From the NCBI RefSeq assembly GCF_947623445.1, contig NC_135247.1, positions 2,668,501-2,732,500 of the forward strand: a stretch of DNA of 64,000 bases, given 5' to 3'. Made by a program: the position numbers and the translations under genes. Below the pieces are notes generated by a model. It did not search any database and had not been told where the DNA came from. It saw only the letters and a list, made by a program, of their open reading frames with translations. Below are positions 47,807-58,363 of this stretch, in pieces (the first letter of the stretch is position 1; every line of letters begins with the position of its first letter). The stretch is from Clavelina lepadiformis. Lineage: Eukaryota > Chordata > Ascidiacea > Aplousobranchia > Clavelinidae.

Positions 47807-50329
47807 TTAACTGGAAGTAGACGGCAAACCTATCCCGCTGGTTGTGTCAAATACTCGCACCGTTTCATCAGCTGAAGCCGACAACAGCAATCGACCGTCG
47901 CTAAAACAAGAACAGAAAGAAAGTTGATGAAAAAGGTCTGATTTATTTTTCAAATTTTTGAGTAAAGTTTTTGAGTGTTGAGTAAACCCCACTCAAACTA
48001 CATAGTAGGTAATGCACCAACTTCACCCAATTCTGGAGTCGTGCACATGGTCACTCTTGTTGTTTGTGATGATGTTGTATTTGTTGTTTGGCGAACAACG
48101 AACAGATCTGTGCTGTCGGTATGTAGCGAAGTAAATTACCTTGATAGAGCTAAATCGTATATTTGATCAGAATGACCAACGAAAGTGGCCAGAAGCTCTC
48201 CCGACCTAGCGTCCCATTGCCGACTTATCCCATCCAAACAACCGCTGAAGACTGTAGTTCCATTCCACAAGATGCTTGTGATTCCCTCCTAAACGGTGAA
48301 AAGTCGACCAAGTTAGCTCCATAAATACTTTTATTTGTTTGAGTTGTGTGTCAACTCACAGGGTGTTGGCATTTGTGCCTTATTTGTCCGGACTTCAAAT
48401 CCCAAATCGTCAGCTGACCGTTTAACGATGCTGTAGCTGCAAGGGGTAAGCTGAAAAAAATTAATAATTCGTGATAATAAAGCAACAAATTATGTTTGGC
48501 ACTTACCAGTGCTTCGTTGCAACAACTGTCTTGAAGAAAATCTTCAAATCCTTCAGTAAGTGAGTATCACATCTTACCTGTTTGAAAAAGAAACCTTTTC
48601 TACGCTAAAATCGGTTTCTTGATTTCCTCTTGTCCCATACGTAGCAGATATCTAATCCAAAAACAAAAATAAATTCAATTTTCACTTGAAATAAGCAACA
48701 ATAAAGAATATTTTCACATAATTCAAAAAGATAAAAACAATTATAATTGAACAGCCAACTGTAAAGCAGTTATAGACAATATCAAAATATGCAAAAATTA
48801 TTATTTGTGCCAACAAACAACCAGATATAAACACCTTGCCAGTAGCTAGGCTAATTAGCTTTGAGCTACCATCCACTGAAGCAGTGAGTACAACTTGGCC
48901 GTCTGGAGAACATCTGACATCGTTTATACCGTCACGATGTGCGTTTTTACCTGGTAATGATCAATAGGTTTCGAACATATACAAACAAGAGAGACAAGAC
49001 AAAATCATATAATCAAAACAAACACAATCCAAAGTACGGAAAGTTACACGAAGATACCATTATTTATAGGGATAAAACAAACTAAATATATCTTTAAGGC
49101 CTTTTCATGTCCAAGCCATGGAGAACAGTAACATTTAAGTAATACCTTTATTGATGGTATAAAGAACTTCTTGTGTTTTAAGGTCAAAGATTCTCACTGA
49201 ACCATCTGCATAGCCAAGTGCAGCTTTCTTTCCGTCAGGAAAGATATCACCACATGTGCATCCATCTCCGTGACTCTATGGTAGTTTTTAAACAATGACA
49301 ACATTCTGTAATTGCAACCATACCAGACCAAGAAACATATCACACTGGGGTATTTTTGACAGTACTTTCCAGAAAAGCTATCATCATATACCTGATATGT
49401 TTTGCAATCACCACTTGGTATCTTCCAAAGCCATGCTTCACCGTCAGTTGTGCCAGCCATTAGCACTGGGGCAACTGGATGCCATTTCAACCACTTTAAA
49501 TTGCAGAAACATGGATGATAAAAACACAATCAGGAAACACAATATTTCAAAGTTCATGCAGATATATAGATATAGAGCAGAGTAAATCTGAAAGTTTCAA
49601 ATAGTAGGTCTTTGGTACTTTGAAACAATAGATAAGCTCACTTCAAGGTCTCCTCCTGTTTGGAATTCCCACACTTCCTCTCTTGTGTCCATCTTCCAAA
49701 CTTTTATTGCACCACTGATGTCGCCCATGGCAACAAATGATGAATCGGCACTGAAGCAAGCACAGGTCACGCTGTCTTGTCCTTGGTACAGTATATGATA
49801 TTAACATATTACGTTGCATTCCATACTAAAAATTTTTATTTTACCTTTGTGATCAACCAGAACATCACCGGTTTCAATTTCCCAAACATAACCTTTATCG
49901 TCAACACCACCTGATACTGCATGTTTTCCAGATTTGTCTACATCTACTACAAACACTTCTCCTGTAATCAAACAATCATTAGAAGATCGAAGGCTGTGTT
50001 CAACGCATCCTACCAAAGTGAATAAGTCGATATTTTATCGGCATTCAGACTCACCTTTATGTTGTTGAAAGATGAGGTCAGCATTATCATACTGCTGCTG
50101 CTCTTCCTCTGGACTTTCATCATCATCTTCACCTGAGTCAGGATCATCTTGCATGTCGGTCTCTACATTCAATCAGCAAAACTGGGGTTAACCAATAGGA
50201 CGAAGATAGCCATAAGCTAGTCATTTCAGTACAGTAATATACATCCATGCTCATTGTCAGCAAATTAAACTCACCACTAAAATCTTTAGTTTCAATGGTT
50301 CCTTCTTCGTCCATTGGTGTTTGATCCAT
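47807..50329 (-). CDS. AAMP: angio-associated migratory cell protein, WD40 repeat protein
   Basis: Eleven minus-strand exons join in phase: 50329-50275, 50162-50055, 49961-49845, 49781-49642, 49493-49392, 49275-49146, 48950-48835, 48651-48578, 48450-48360, 48288-48140 and 47900-47807, giving 391 aa. The acidic N-terminus ([13 protein letters not shown]) is followed by about eight WD40 blades, for example [59 protein letters not shown] and [14 protein letters not shown]. These are near matches to human AAMP (WMEWHPRAPVLLAGTADGN, WMWKVPNGDCKTF). AAMP is a conserved cytoplasmic WD40 protein linked to ribosome assembly in yeast (Sqt1) and to cell migration in vertebrates. It ends [14 protein letters not shown] plus a short tail. 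It is slightly shorter than human (434), mainly at the N-terminus. Confidence 0.95.
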
Positions 50330-50866
50330 TTTTAGACAGCAGACTCTGATTTCCTAAAACCTGTATAAAACCGTGACATCATACGTCTAACAGTTAAAAT
50401 CTCTTGCATATAACATGTATACTTGTACCAAATAAACGTAAACTCTTATGCTTTCAATTATTAAACAAAACTGTGGAATGGTTTTAAATGAAAAAGGTAA
50501 ACTGATGCAATATCTCGGAGCAAAACATGTTCACTACTTGTTTAAATGCAATAATCAGGTAAATACGAATGATAAAATATCCAAATCTATTGCAGGTGGA
50601 TATTGGATATTTAATGGAAAAACTGGCAAGCATGAAAAACAATGGTGGTTAAGAAGATATATCTACATGTACATTAATTGTGATTTATTTAAAACTGATG
50701 TGTTTTGAGAAAATGGTAGCCTATTTTCAATATACTAGATTAACTGGAGTAACAGCGGGTGATTTCACAATGTAAATTTTCATTACAAAATGTAGCAATT
50801 GTAACAAAACCAAATATATCAAACAAATGATGTAATTACAATGCAAATTTGTCAAATTACAAACCA
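50330..50866. other. intergenic between AAMP and the first Mpv17-family gene
   Basis: AAMP 5' region and Mpv17-like 3' region on the same strand. No gene seen. Confidence 0.45.
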
Positions 50867-51454
50867 TCAATCCTTTTTTGGAAACAAGTGGTCTATAACT
50901 TGCCGAACACTATAATCATTATTAAGAATATGTGAATAAACAACACCTAAAACCAGTTCATTAAATTTCATTCCTATAAGCCTGTAATGAGGTGGGAATA
51001 CGAGAAAATTTATCGACTGTAAAACAGGCCAAAATACTAACTCACTTCCAACCATTAACGGAATTTTGTCCTTTATTTCTTCAACAGTTTTTTCCGAAGA
51101 ATAATTTTTCAGTTTGCTTAGGCCACCAATGTAAAAAACATAATACACAGGAGCTATTGCAACATCCAGAAATACTTTTCTTGAAACAGCATAGCGAGAT
51201 TTTCCTTTGAATTTGTTGTCAAGAAATCTATACCAGTAATGCAATACTGGGGCACATGCTGTTGATAAAATTGTCATGTTTCTTGAACGTTCTTTGTCCC
51301 ACAATTTTTCATGAAACTGAGACTCTGCTGTTTGAGTCAAGCAATCAGCAACCAAAGTTATACCTCCTGCTGTCACTGTGTTTGCAACGACTGCATATCT
51401 GTTAGTAAACAGGGATTGAAGGGCCCTAGAAAAAGATTTAAGCCAAATAGACAT
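50867..51454 (-). CDS. Mpv17/PMP22-family membrane protein (MPV17L2-like), intronless copy 1
   Basis: A single open frame of 195 aa starting MSIWLKSFSRALQSLF. Mpv17/PMP22 proteins are small four-helix inner-mitochondrial or peroxisomal membrane proteins; MPV17L2 supports mitochondrial ribosome assembly. Family blocks are present in order: VVANTVTAGGITLVADCLTQ, WDKERSRNMTILSTACAPVL, HYWYRFLDNKF, SRKVFLDVAIAPVYYVFYIG, then FWPVLQSINFLVFPPHYRL and NDYSVRQVIDHLF. The start chosen is the first ATG; an upstream GTG is in frame. No intron is visible, unlike the vertebrate genes. A paralogue about half identical lies 1.8 kb away at 53239-53817 on the same strand, with a hAT MITE between them. Confidence 0.88.
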   Translation of the reverse strand: MSIWLKSFSRALQSLFTNRYAVVANTVTAGGITLVADCLTQTAESQFHEKLWDKERSRNMTILSTACAPVLHYWYRFLDNKFKGKSRYAVSRKVFLDVAIAPVYYVFYIGGLSKLKNYSSEKTVEEIKDKIPLMVGSELVFWPVLQSINFLVFPPHYRLIGMKFNELVLGVVYSHILNNDYSVRQVIDHLFPKKD

Positions 51455-52081
51455 ACTGCACACAATTGCACCACGTTTTAAACGCTGTTACAATACATGA
51501 AAAACTTAATACCTGCAAGAGATTCACAGTCTATGATATTATATTGAAGCAAAAATTTTTAAACAAAAAAATCATACAGGGCACAGTATGAAACTGATAT
51601 ACAAATGTAAATCCAGTATATATAATACAATAGAATTCGCCTATATCAACACTTTTTTGTTGGTCCCGGTGAAATTCCTATCTTTTACGTACATTCGAGT
51701 TTGTCAATATTGACACTTTTTTTGATCCCCCAGAGAATTTTTTTCGTTTACAGTGACAGTTGTAACTCTTCTTCTCACTCCAGGACATAATCGCACTTAC
51801 AACTTTATCGCATGACAGTTTAGGTTGCCTAGTCGTATTTGACATAATTATGATGTCACTGTGTAACCTTACTGTAGTACAGTATATTGCTCCGCATCAG
51901 TACCGTCTGCGAGCGTATTGCGTGTAAATACAACTACCATTATTTTTCACGATCTTGTTTGTGTTGTTCTTTGCCATAGGGTACGCCAAAACATAAAATT
52001 AAGCGGCAGTGCTGATTTGAGTACACATTTAACCCTTACATTGAACTAAAACCGGAATTTAGGAACAATTTATATTGACTC
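51455..52081. other. intergenic between the two Mpv17-family copies
   Basis: AT-rich, with no gene seen. Confidence 0.45.
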
Positions 52082-52089
52082 GTCTTTAT

Positions 52090-53010
52090 CAGTGGTCGGC
52101 AAACTGTGGGCCGCGGCCCAAATGTGGGCCTTCAACCAAAATATAATGGGCGGCATTTTGTATCCTGTAACCAAGTTAATGTGGGCCAAGTGATAGTTCC
52201 AGTGATTTTTTCTATTAACCTGGTTAACTTGAAGCGTTAGCAATCTACTTTTAGATGTTTTTTTCCATCTTAAGTAAAGGTTAACTACAGCTACTTCGGC
52301 AAACACAACCAGTAACTCCCCACTTACACAGTGTTTATTGTTACGTCATATTGAGAATGCAAGTCTATTTTTATTTATAACGCTAATACTTCACTACCTT
52401 AGCTATCTAGCCCCTAGCCCTCCATCTTTACCATTTGTGACTTGGACGATAGTTGAATAATAATTCACAATGAGTGTTTGAAGGATATCTAAGTCCCACT
52501 TCAGTCAGCGAACAGTTATATGTAGAGGTTCAAGCTTTATTTTATCAGTATTGATGAAACGATAATTTCCAGAAAAATGTGAAAGCTGAATCTAAATTTC
52601 ATATTTCACAAACAACATGTTAAATTTAGGGTAGCGAGGACTGACTGCTATAGTCAGCTAGCGGAACTTTAACCTACGCTCGCACAAACCAATACACGTT
52701 TTAGTTTCTAGGTCGCAATACAATTTAACATTAGTGATGCGAGTGTATTTTCATTTGCTAACTGTCGGTTAATTGTAGGTTACCGCATATCGCTAAAACC
52801 TGTGGAAAGCAAGTAAATAGATTAAAAGTTAATTGAAGTTATGCTAATAGCTTTAACAAATAATGTCTGCTGCGAAAAAGAGAAAAGCAAATAGAAATTA
52901 TTAGTGAGCTAGTAATATTTACTGCATTATATTTCACATTTGATGTTGGGCCTTCATTTACTAATGAAGTGAAAATTTGGGCCATCGTACTAAAAGTTTG
53001 CCGACCACTG
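52090..53010. mobile_element. non-autonomous hAT element with CAGTGGTCGGCAAACT ends
   Basis: 921 bp with perfect inverted ends CAGTGGTCGGCAAACT and AGTTTGCCGACCACTG. The 8-bp target duplication is GTCTTTAT at left (52082-52089) and GTCTATAT at right (53011-53018), one mismatch. No transposase. The subterminal GTGGGCCGCGGCCCAAATGT resembles that of the element at 18291, so the two are related hAT families. Confidence 0.9.
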
Positions 53011-53238
53011 GTCTATATCGGACATTTTCTTCATCGCCTTGAGGTGTCGTTATAGGCGAATTGTACTGCAGATATAAAACTATTTCGTATTTCTTAAATC
53101 CGTTTATAGTTAATAATAACAAACAAAAATAATTACAAAACAGGTAACTACTTAAATAAAACTCTTTACATGTTTCACAACTTCTACTGATGGATATTGA
53201 TAATACGCAGTTAGATATGCAATAAAACTTACACTACA

Positions 53239-53817
53239 TCAGGATTCTAACCAGTCCTTAATTTGTTTGATCTTGTAGTTATTGTTCATAACATGAGAGA
53301 ATATAATATCAAGCAACAATTCATTTGCTTTCATGCCAACTATTCTAAAATGCGGAGGAAGCAATAAAAAATTGAAAGTTTGAAAGACGGGCCAAAAAAG
53401 TATGTCAATACTCAACATAATTGGAAGTTTATTCCTTATTTCTTCAACTGTCTCTTCCTGGGATAACTTCTTCAATTTGCACAAGCTGCCGGTATAAATA
53501 AAATATATGACAGGTGAAGCTGCGACATCAAGAAAGACTTTTAAAGAAATTGATCGTCTTGACTTTCCGGGAAACTTAGTGTCTAAATATCGATACCAGT
53601 AATGCCAAATAGGACCGTATATGAAGGCCAGCAGAGTCATGTTTCTGCATCGATCTTTGTCCCAGTCTTTTTTAGTGAAGTAGCCTTCCATGGCCTGTGC
53701 TGAGGTGTCCCCTATGAGTGTCATCACAGTTCCAGTCACAGTATTTGTGACAACAGCCTTTGGGCCTTTGTACAAGTCAGCAAGTTTTCTTCCAATAAAT
53801 TTAATATAATTTTGCAT
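53239..53817 (-). CDS. Mpv17/PMP22-family membrane protein (MPV17L2-like), intronless copy 2
   Basis: A single open frame of 192 aa starting MQNYIKFIGRKLADLY. Blocks match the family and copy 1: VVTNTVTGTVMTLIGDTSAQ, WDKDRCRNMTLLAFIYGPIW, HYWYRYLDTKFPGKSRR, KVFLDVAASPVIYFIYTGS, ETVEEIRNKLP and FWPVFQTFNFLLLPPHFR. It ends KIKQIKDWLES. About half the residues match copy 1, so the tandem duplication is old. Like copy 1 it has no intron, which suggests an ancestral retrocopy followed by duplication, or ancestral intron loss. It is likely a mitochondrial inner-membrane protein. Confidence 0.88.
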   Translation of the reverse strand: MQNYIKFIGRKLADLYKGPKAVVTNTVTGTVMTLIGDTSAQAMEGYFTKKDWDKDRCRNMTLLAFIYGPIWHYWYRYLDTKFPGKSRRSISLKVFLDVAASPVIYFIYTGSLCKLKKLSQEETVEEIRNKLPIMLSIDILFWPVFQTFNFLLLPPHFRIVGMKANELLLDIIFSHVMNNNYKIKQIKDWLES

Positions 53818-54187
53818 ATCATCATACTATTGTCCAATTTCTATTTCTGCATATTTTTAGGAAATGAAAAACAAGACTTTAATAACAGTGAATGATAGAA
53901 TAACCAGAAAGTATGCATAAGAAATCAACTATTAAAAGATATTATTAATTAAATACATTAGATAACAATTTTTTTTCTAATAGAAATATAAATCCATTCC
54001 TAACGTCATTCAAATATCGAAAAGGCACCTAACAAAGAATATCAGAAATCAGTAAAAATAAAGCTGAAGCATCTTCCAAAAATGTAATATGCAAATAAAG
54101 TAGTTCTGAGCACAAAAATATTAAAAGAAAATATTTGTTAGCAGGTAAACATTACAACCACATATGGTACATTGTACATCAACAAAA

Positions 54188-57043
54188 TCATTCGCAACGA
54201 AATGGCAAATATGCAATAAAACCATCTTGTATTCCAAATATGCCTGGTCTACCATCCAATAAATTCCATGAGTCAGAATAAGACCCCATTGTACCATTAA
54301 CATGACATAAATGTTGGCCAGTGGATAAATCCCACAAGTGAAGTGCATCGTCTGACCCTGTGCATGATAAAATTCTCTCGCAGGGGTCTACAAAGGCTTT
54401 CATTTTTCCTTTAATTGCTCGACCACCAAGCAGGCTTTGATCATAGTTGTATTTATATCTTAACAAAGGTTTGGTATCGTAACGTATGTCCCAAAGTTGA
54501 ATTTGATCATCCTTGGCAGAAATATGCCTCGTTATCAAACGCCGCTCATCACTTAATGGCAGAATGACTTCAAGCTTTCCTTTGAAATAACCTGGCAAAA
54601 ATAACATGCAACGGGATATGCATGGTTGGTTGTCAATAAAACTGTTGCATAAGAATAGTTATAATAGACATAGCGTTACCATGTAACAGTATACAATTAG
54701 AATATTAATTATTATTATAAACAGTATACAATTAGAATATTAAATTACGCTTAGAAAATACGCTATCCAAAGATGTCAGCACACTCCATAGTTTCTTCGA
54801 TAAATGGTACCTGAAAATGAATACCTCCAAAACCGTTACTTCTGTATTCCACCTGGACAACCAACGCGCAACCCAGACACTGAAAATACGCATTGGAAGC
54901 AAGCCGCTACCAGCAGAGCGTAACCCAAAATATCTTGGAGTAACACTAGACAGAACATTGACTTACAGCAAACACACTGAAAATGTAGCGCAGAAATTGA
55001 AAACCAGGAACTCGATTCTGAAGAAACTCACTGGAACAACTTGGGGTGCTCACCAAACCACACTTAGAACATCAGCCTTGGCACTCTGCTATAGTGTAGC
55101 AGAATACTGTGCGCCAGTATGGGAACGCAGCAAACACACAAACAAAATTGACATTCAACTCAATAATACAATGAGAATTCTCTCAGGCTCCTTAAAATCA
55201 ACACCCAAGATCTGGCTTCCAACCATGGCAGCTATAGCTCCACCACACCTCCGAAGACAGGAAACCACCGAACGGATTCACAACCAAATTGACGACCTGC
55301 CCGACGACATTCCACTCAGTCAAGTCACTCAAAATGCACCCACCACAAAACGATTAAAAAGCCGCAAACCTTTCTATAACTCACACAACAGTAACTTCGA
55401 TATGCACACAGCCTGGAAAACCTACTGGCAAAAACACAAACCTCTTGGAGCAGATTTGATAACCGACCCCACAAAAGCACTACCCGGCTTCTCAACATCC
55501 ACACGAAAAATGTGGTCCACGGCAAACAGAATACGATCTAGACAGGCAAGAACAGCCTCAAACTTATATCGATGGGGCTTAATCGACTCCCCAACATGCT
55601 CAGCATGTAACGAAACCCCCCAAGATACCGACCACCTCGTGATAAAATGCCCCAATACAAAGTTGACTGGAGGCTACAGCACCGTCAATGAATGCGGCCA
55701 GGACTTCAAAAACTGGACTGACAATATGATGGTGAACGTGTGAAGACCATACGACGATGATGATGATTAGAATATTTACCCTTCGGTTGAGAAAGTCATT
55801 GCTATTCTAATCAATCAAACCCCTGTTACCAAGTTTATTATTGTGCAAGTTCTGATCAATATTTCTCATTTGTTTATTTTGATTTTTATAACATGCTGTG
55901 CGAATCTGAACTTGTTCACCAATACCTCTAAACAAGCATGCCTTGCTCAAGGGCATTACAACAAGACCAAGGGGAATCGAGTCTGGGTTGCATTATTGCA
56001 GGTCCGATGCTCTAACCGCACCACCGCTGAGTAAAGTTAACCAAACAGACTAATATAAAAAAGGTCAACTCAAAAAGTAAGGTACCTTTTAAATCATAGC
56101 TCAACCTCTCATGCTTGCACATATGCATGTTGGTACGGCAATCTAGACCAAACATTTTGCCATCAAGAAATCCACAGTACAAATATTTTTTGTAGATGCT
56201 GAAACTAAGAGAAGATATCCTGGAACCCATTGATATGTGTTGGGCACCTGTAGTTCTTACTTCTGCTGAAGTAGAAAAATGTCTTTCAATGTCTTCTATG
56301 TATGCAAGGTCTGATTCAACGGAATAGGTCATCATTGAATGTTGTCTGTGAAGTGCACATGCTTCAGGCATGGCTGCGGGATATATCACACGCACTGCAG
56401 AAAAGGTTTGGTTGATGTAGATAACTGCAGATTCATTAAAACCGCATACAGCTGCCATTAATACACCTCCACCATATGCATTTCCACTTTGTGAAAATTC
56501 CTGATATGAAATGTCACAAATATAACTTGCTGGGCTTGTTGATATTGATTGTAATGAAGCAGATGTTGTAGAAACATCAATTTTTTCAACTTTTGATAAA
56601 GCTTTAAATCCCGCTTCATTGCTGACAAGTAACATTTGAGAAGAATCAAGAGACGGGATTGCTACTTCAGGTTTGTATTGCCAATCCACTTGATTTCCAC
56701 GTAGCATTGGAGAAAACCCAGTAAACATCATACCAGGGCCAAAACAACGACACTTTGAGGAAATTACATGATGTTGGTAAAATAATGGTGAAAAGCTCTT
56801 TATTTGCTTTTTACAAATAAAATTGCAGACATTTTGTTGACGAAGTTCACGCTTTGGAGCACGACTTTTAGTTACATTTTGATGAAAACAATTTTTCTTT
56901 TTGTTCTTTCTTCTTTGTTTCTTTTTTATTCCCTCTCCAGTGACAGGATGGACGCCAGAATTTTCAGGAAGAAGTCGAAAATATCGGTTTCGTTCTTCAT
57001 CAAAATAAAATCCTGGCAAATCCGGAGCCTTTTTAGATGACAT
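54188..57043 (-). CDS. DCAF4: DDB1- and CUL4-associated factor 4 (WD40 substrate receptor)
   Basis: Two minus-strand exons, 57043-56086 and 54591-54188, join in phase to 453 aa (human 495). The N-terminal block APDLPGFYFDEERNRYFRLL is a near match to human DCAF4 (VPELPGFYFDPEKKRYFRLL), which makes the call. A basic stretch (KKKQRRKNKKK) follows, then a diverged WD40 propeller with YLYCGFLDGKMFGLDCRTN, the D-x-R motif in DDQIQLWDIRYDTKPLLRY, and LSCTGSDDALHLWDLSTGQ. DCAF4 is a predicted substrate receptor of the CUL4-DDB1 ubiquitin ligase. The single intron (54592-56085) carries a 5'-truncated LINE and a tRNA-type SINE. Having only two exons is sparse compared with vertebrates and the neighbouring genes. 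Confidence 0.85.
54743..55765 (+). mobile_element. 5'-truncated non-LTR retrotransposon (LINE), in the DCAF4 intron
   Basis: An open frame at 54817-55743 encodes the C-terminal part of a LINE reverse transcriptase: NPKYLGVTLDRTLTYSKHTE, LALCYSVAEYCAPVWER, then a zinc-knuckle-like C-x2-C...H-x4-C (CSACNETPQDTDHLVIKC). These are typical of Jockey/I-type elements. The element ends in a GATGATGAT tail. The flanks ATTAGAATATT at about 54731-54741 and 55766-55776 look like an 11-bp target duplication. The frame is intact over about 308 aa, so the insertion is fairly recent. It is antisense to DCAF4. Just upstream, a 22-bp unit ACAGTATACAATTAGAATAT occurs twice. Confidence 0.88.
55925..56030 (-). 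mobile_element. tRNA-derived SINE
   Basis: On the minus strand a tRNA-like head has an A box GGTGCGGTTAGAGCA and a B box GACTCGATTCC about 25 bases apart. A tail with CTTGAGCAAGGCATG follows, as in many tRNA-derived SINEs. It lies in the DCAF4 intron, close to exon 1. Confidence 0.55.
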
Positions 57044-57853
57044 GTTAAAAAATGTTTCTTGTCAAATACATTAAGTCGCTTTTTCCACTGTTACTTAAGT
57101 GCAAAGACTAGGCTGTATTGCCGGTATAAAATCTAAATACCATAACTCCGTTTCTATATCACAATTCATATCATGACTAATGAACATTGTCTCAAATCAC
57201 TCCCAACCACATCATACAGCATCTTATGTATAATGCAAATAGAAATGCAACATAAAACAACTGTTTTGATTCAAAAAAATGTAGCACTAAAGTTGCTGGC
57301 GTACTGTTACGTGCCAATGAATCAGAACAAATCAGGCTTTGTTCCTGTATTAAATGTATGTAGGGTACGTTGGTGATTTACGACGTGGCACCATCATAAA
57401 AATCGTTAGCCACTGTTTAAAAATTACTTGTCACAGCATATTCTTTGTGGAAAATTAATTATTTAAGTCAACTAGTAAAGCATTGGTAGTTTTTCTGGTA
57501 AAAATTTTATATCCAAAAACACAAGCTTGAAATCTAAGCACATGTGTGTTAACATTTCAAAACAAAAAATCAAACCGATGAAAAATTACAATGTACAGTA
57601 CCACATTTATTCTTATATAAGTCACATTTTGCGTATGAAATATTCACCAAATATATATTGGGTGAAACTTATGTCGGAGGGTTTGGCAAACGGCCCCATG
57701 AAAAAGCTACTAGTATTAAAGGCCTGAATGTGGTGCTTTTGCAAATAAAATCTGATCAAAAAATTTTGCAACAGTTTTATGGGCGGGAATTTAGGGAAGC
57801 GGTTCATACACGCAAAAGACTTTTACATGAATAAATACGATATAAACATCAAT

Positions 57854-58363
57854 TTATTCTTTGGCTTTGGTAAACTGCATGTAAAAGTTTTTCTTATCAA
57901 GAACTGCAGGTTTACAGCTTTTGTTGTCAGTGTTAGTTGGACTTTCATGATGGGCAGAATCATTTTCATGTCTTTTATCGTCAGAGGCAGCATGACTTTT
58001 TATGGGAGATCTGCTCCTACTTCTTCTTCGTGATGAAGAATTTGACCTTTCCTCACTTTCTGAAAGTTTTGATGAGCTCTTTTCAAATCCAATACCCTCA
58101 TGTCGTCTTGCCGCTCCACTTAATCGATGACTGAGAGATGTTTGGTATTGGGCTTCCAGGCCCTCTTTTATTGCTTCCTCATCTTTAGAAGATCTTGTCT
58201 TGGTTATCCATTCTTTGGCCGCGCTTTCATTCGATATCTTTTTACCTCCGAGCAGTCGCAAGAGTTTCTCACGTTTGTCGTCAGATTCTAGCACGTCTTC
58301 TTCAGGTTTCATAGCCAATTCTTGCGTACCGGTATCCTTGTGCTTAACTTCTGACCCTTCCAT
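57854..58363 (-). CDS. SMAP: small acidic protein family member (C11orf58/SMAP-like)
   Basis: A single open frame of 169 aa. The blocks DDKREKLLRLLGGKK, EGLEAQYQTSLSHRLSGAAR and RRHEGIGF match human small acidic protein (ERKQKFLRLMGAGKK, EELESQYQQSMDSKLSGRY, RRHCGLGF). The C-terminal DKKNFYMQFTKAKE corresponds to its conserved tail (KSNYKMMFVK). The middle is Ser/Arg-rich here (SSSRRRSRSRSPIKS) rather than Asp-rich, which makes it closer in composition to the related RSRC2 tail. The molecular function of the family is poorly known; the RS-rich stretch hints at nuclear RNA-processing contacts (inference). It is intronless in the coding part and lies 810 bp upstream of DCAF4 on the same strand. 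Confidence 0.85.
   Translation of the reverse strand: MEGSEVKHKDTGTQELAMKPEEDVLESDDKREKLLRLLGGKKISNESAAKEWITKTRSSKDEEAIKEGLEAQYQTSLSHRLSGAARRHEGIGFEKSSSKLSESEERSNSSSRRRSRSRSPIKSHAASDDKRHENDSAHHESPTNTDNKSCKPAVLDKKNFYMQFTKAKE

Noticed and set aside
55925-56030. A functional tRNA gene on the minus strand
   Set aside because: A and B boxes are present but the cloverleaf stems do not pair well and a SINE tail follows.
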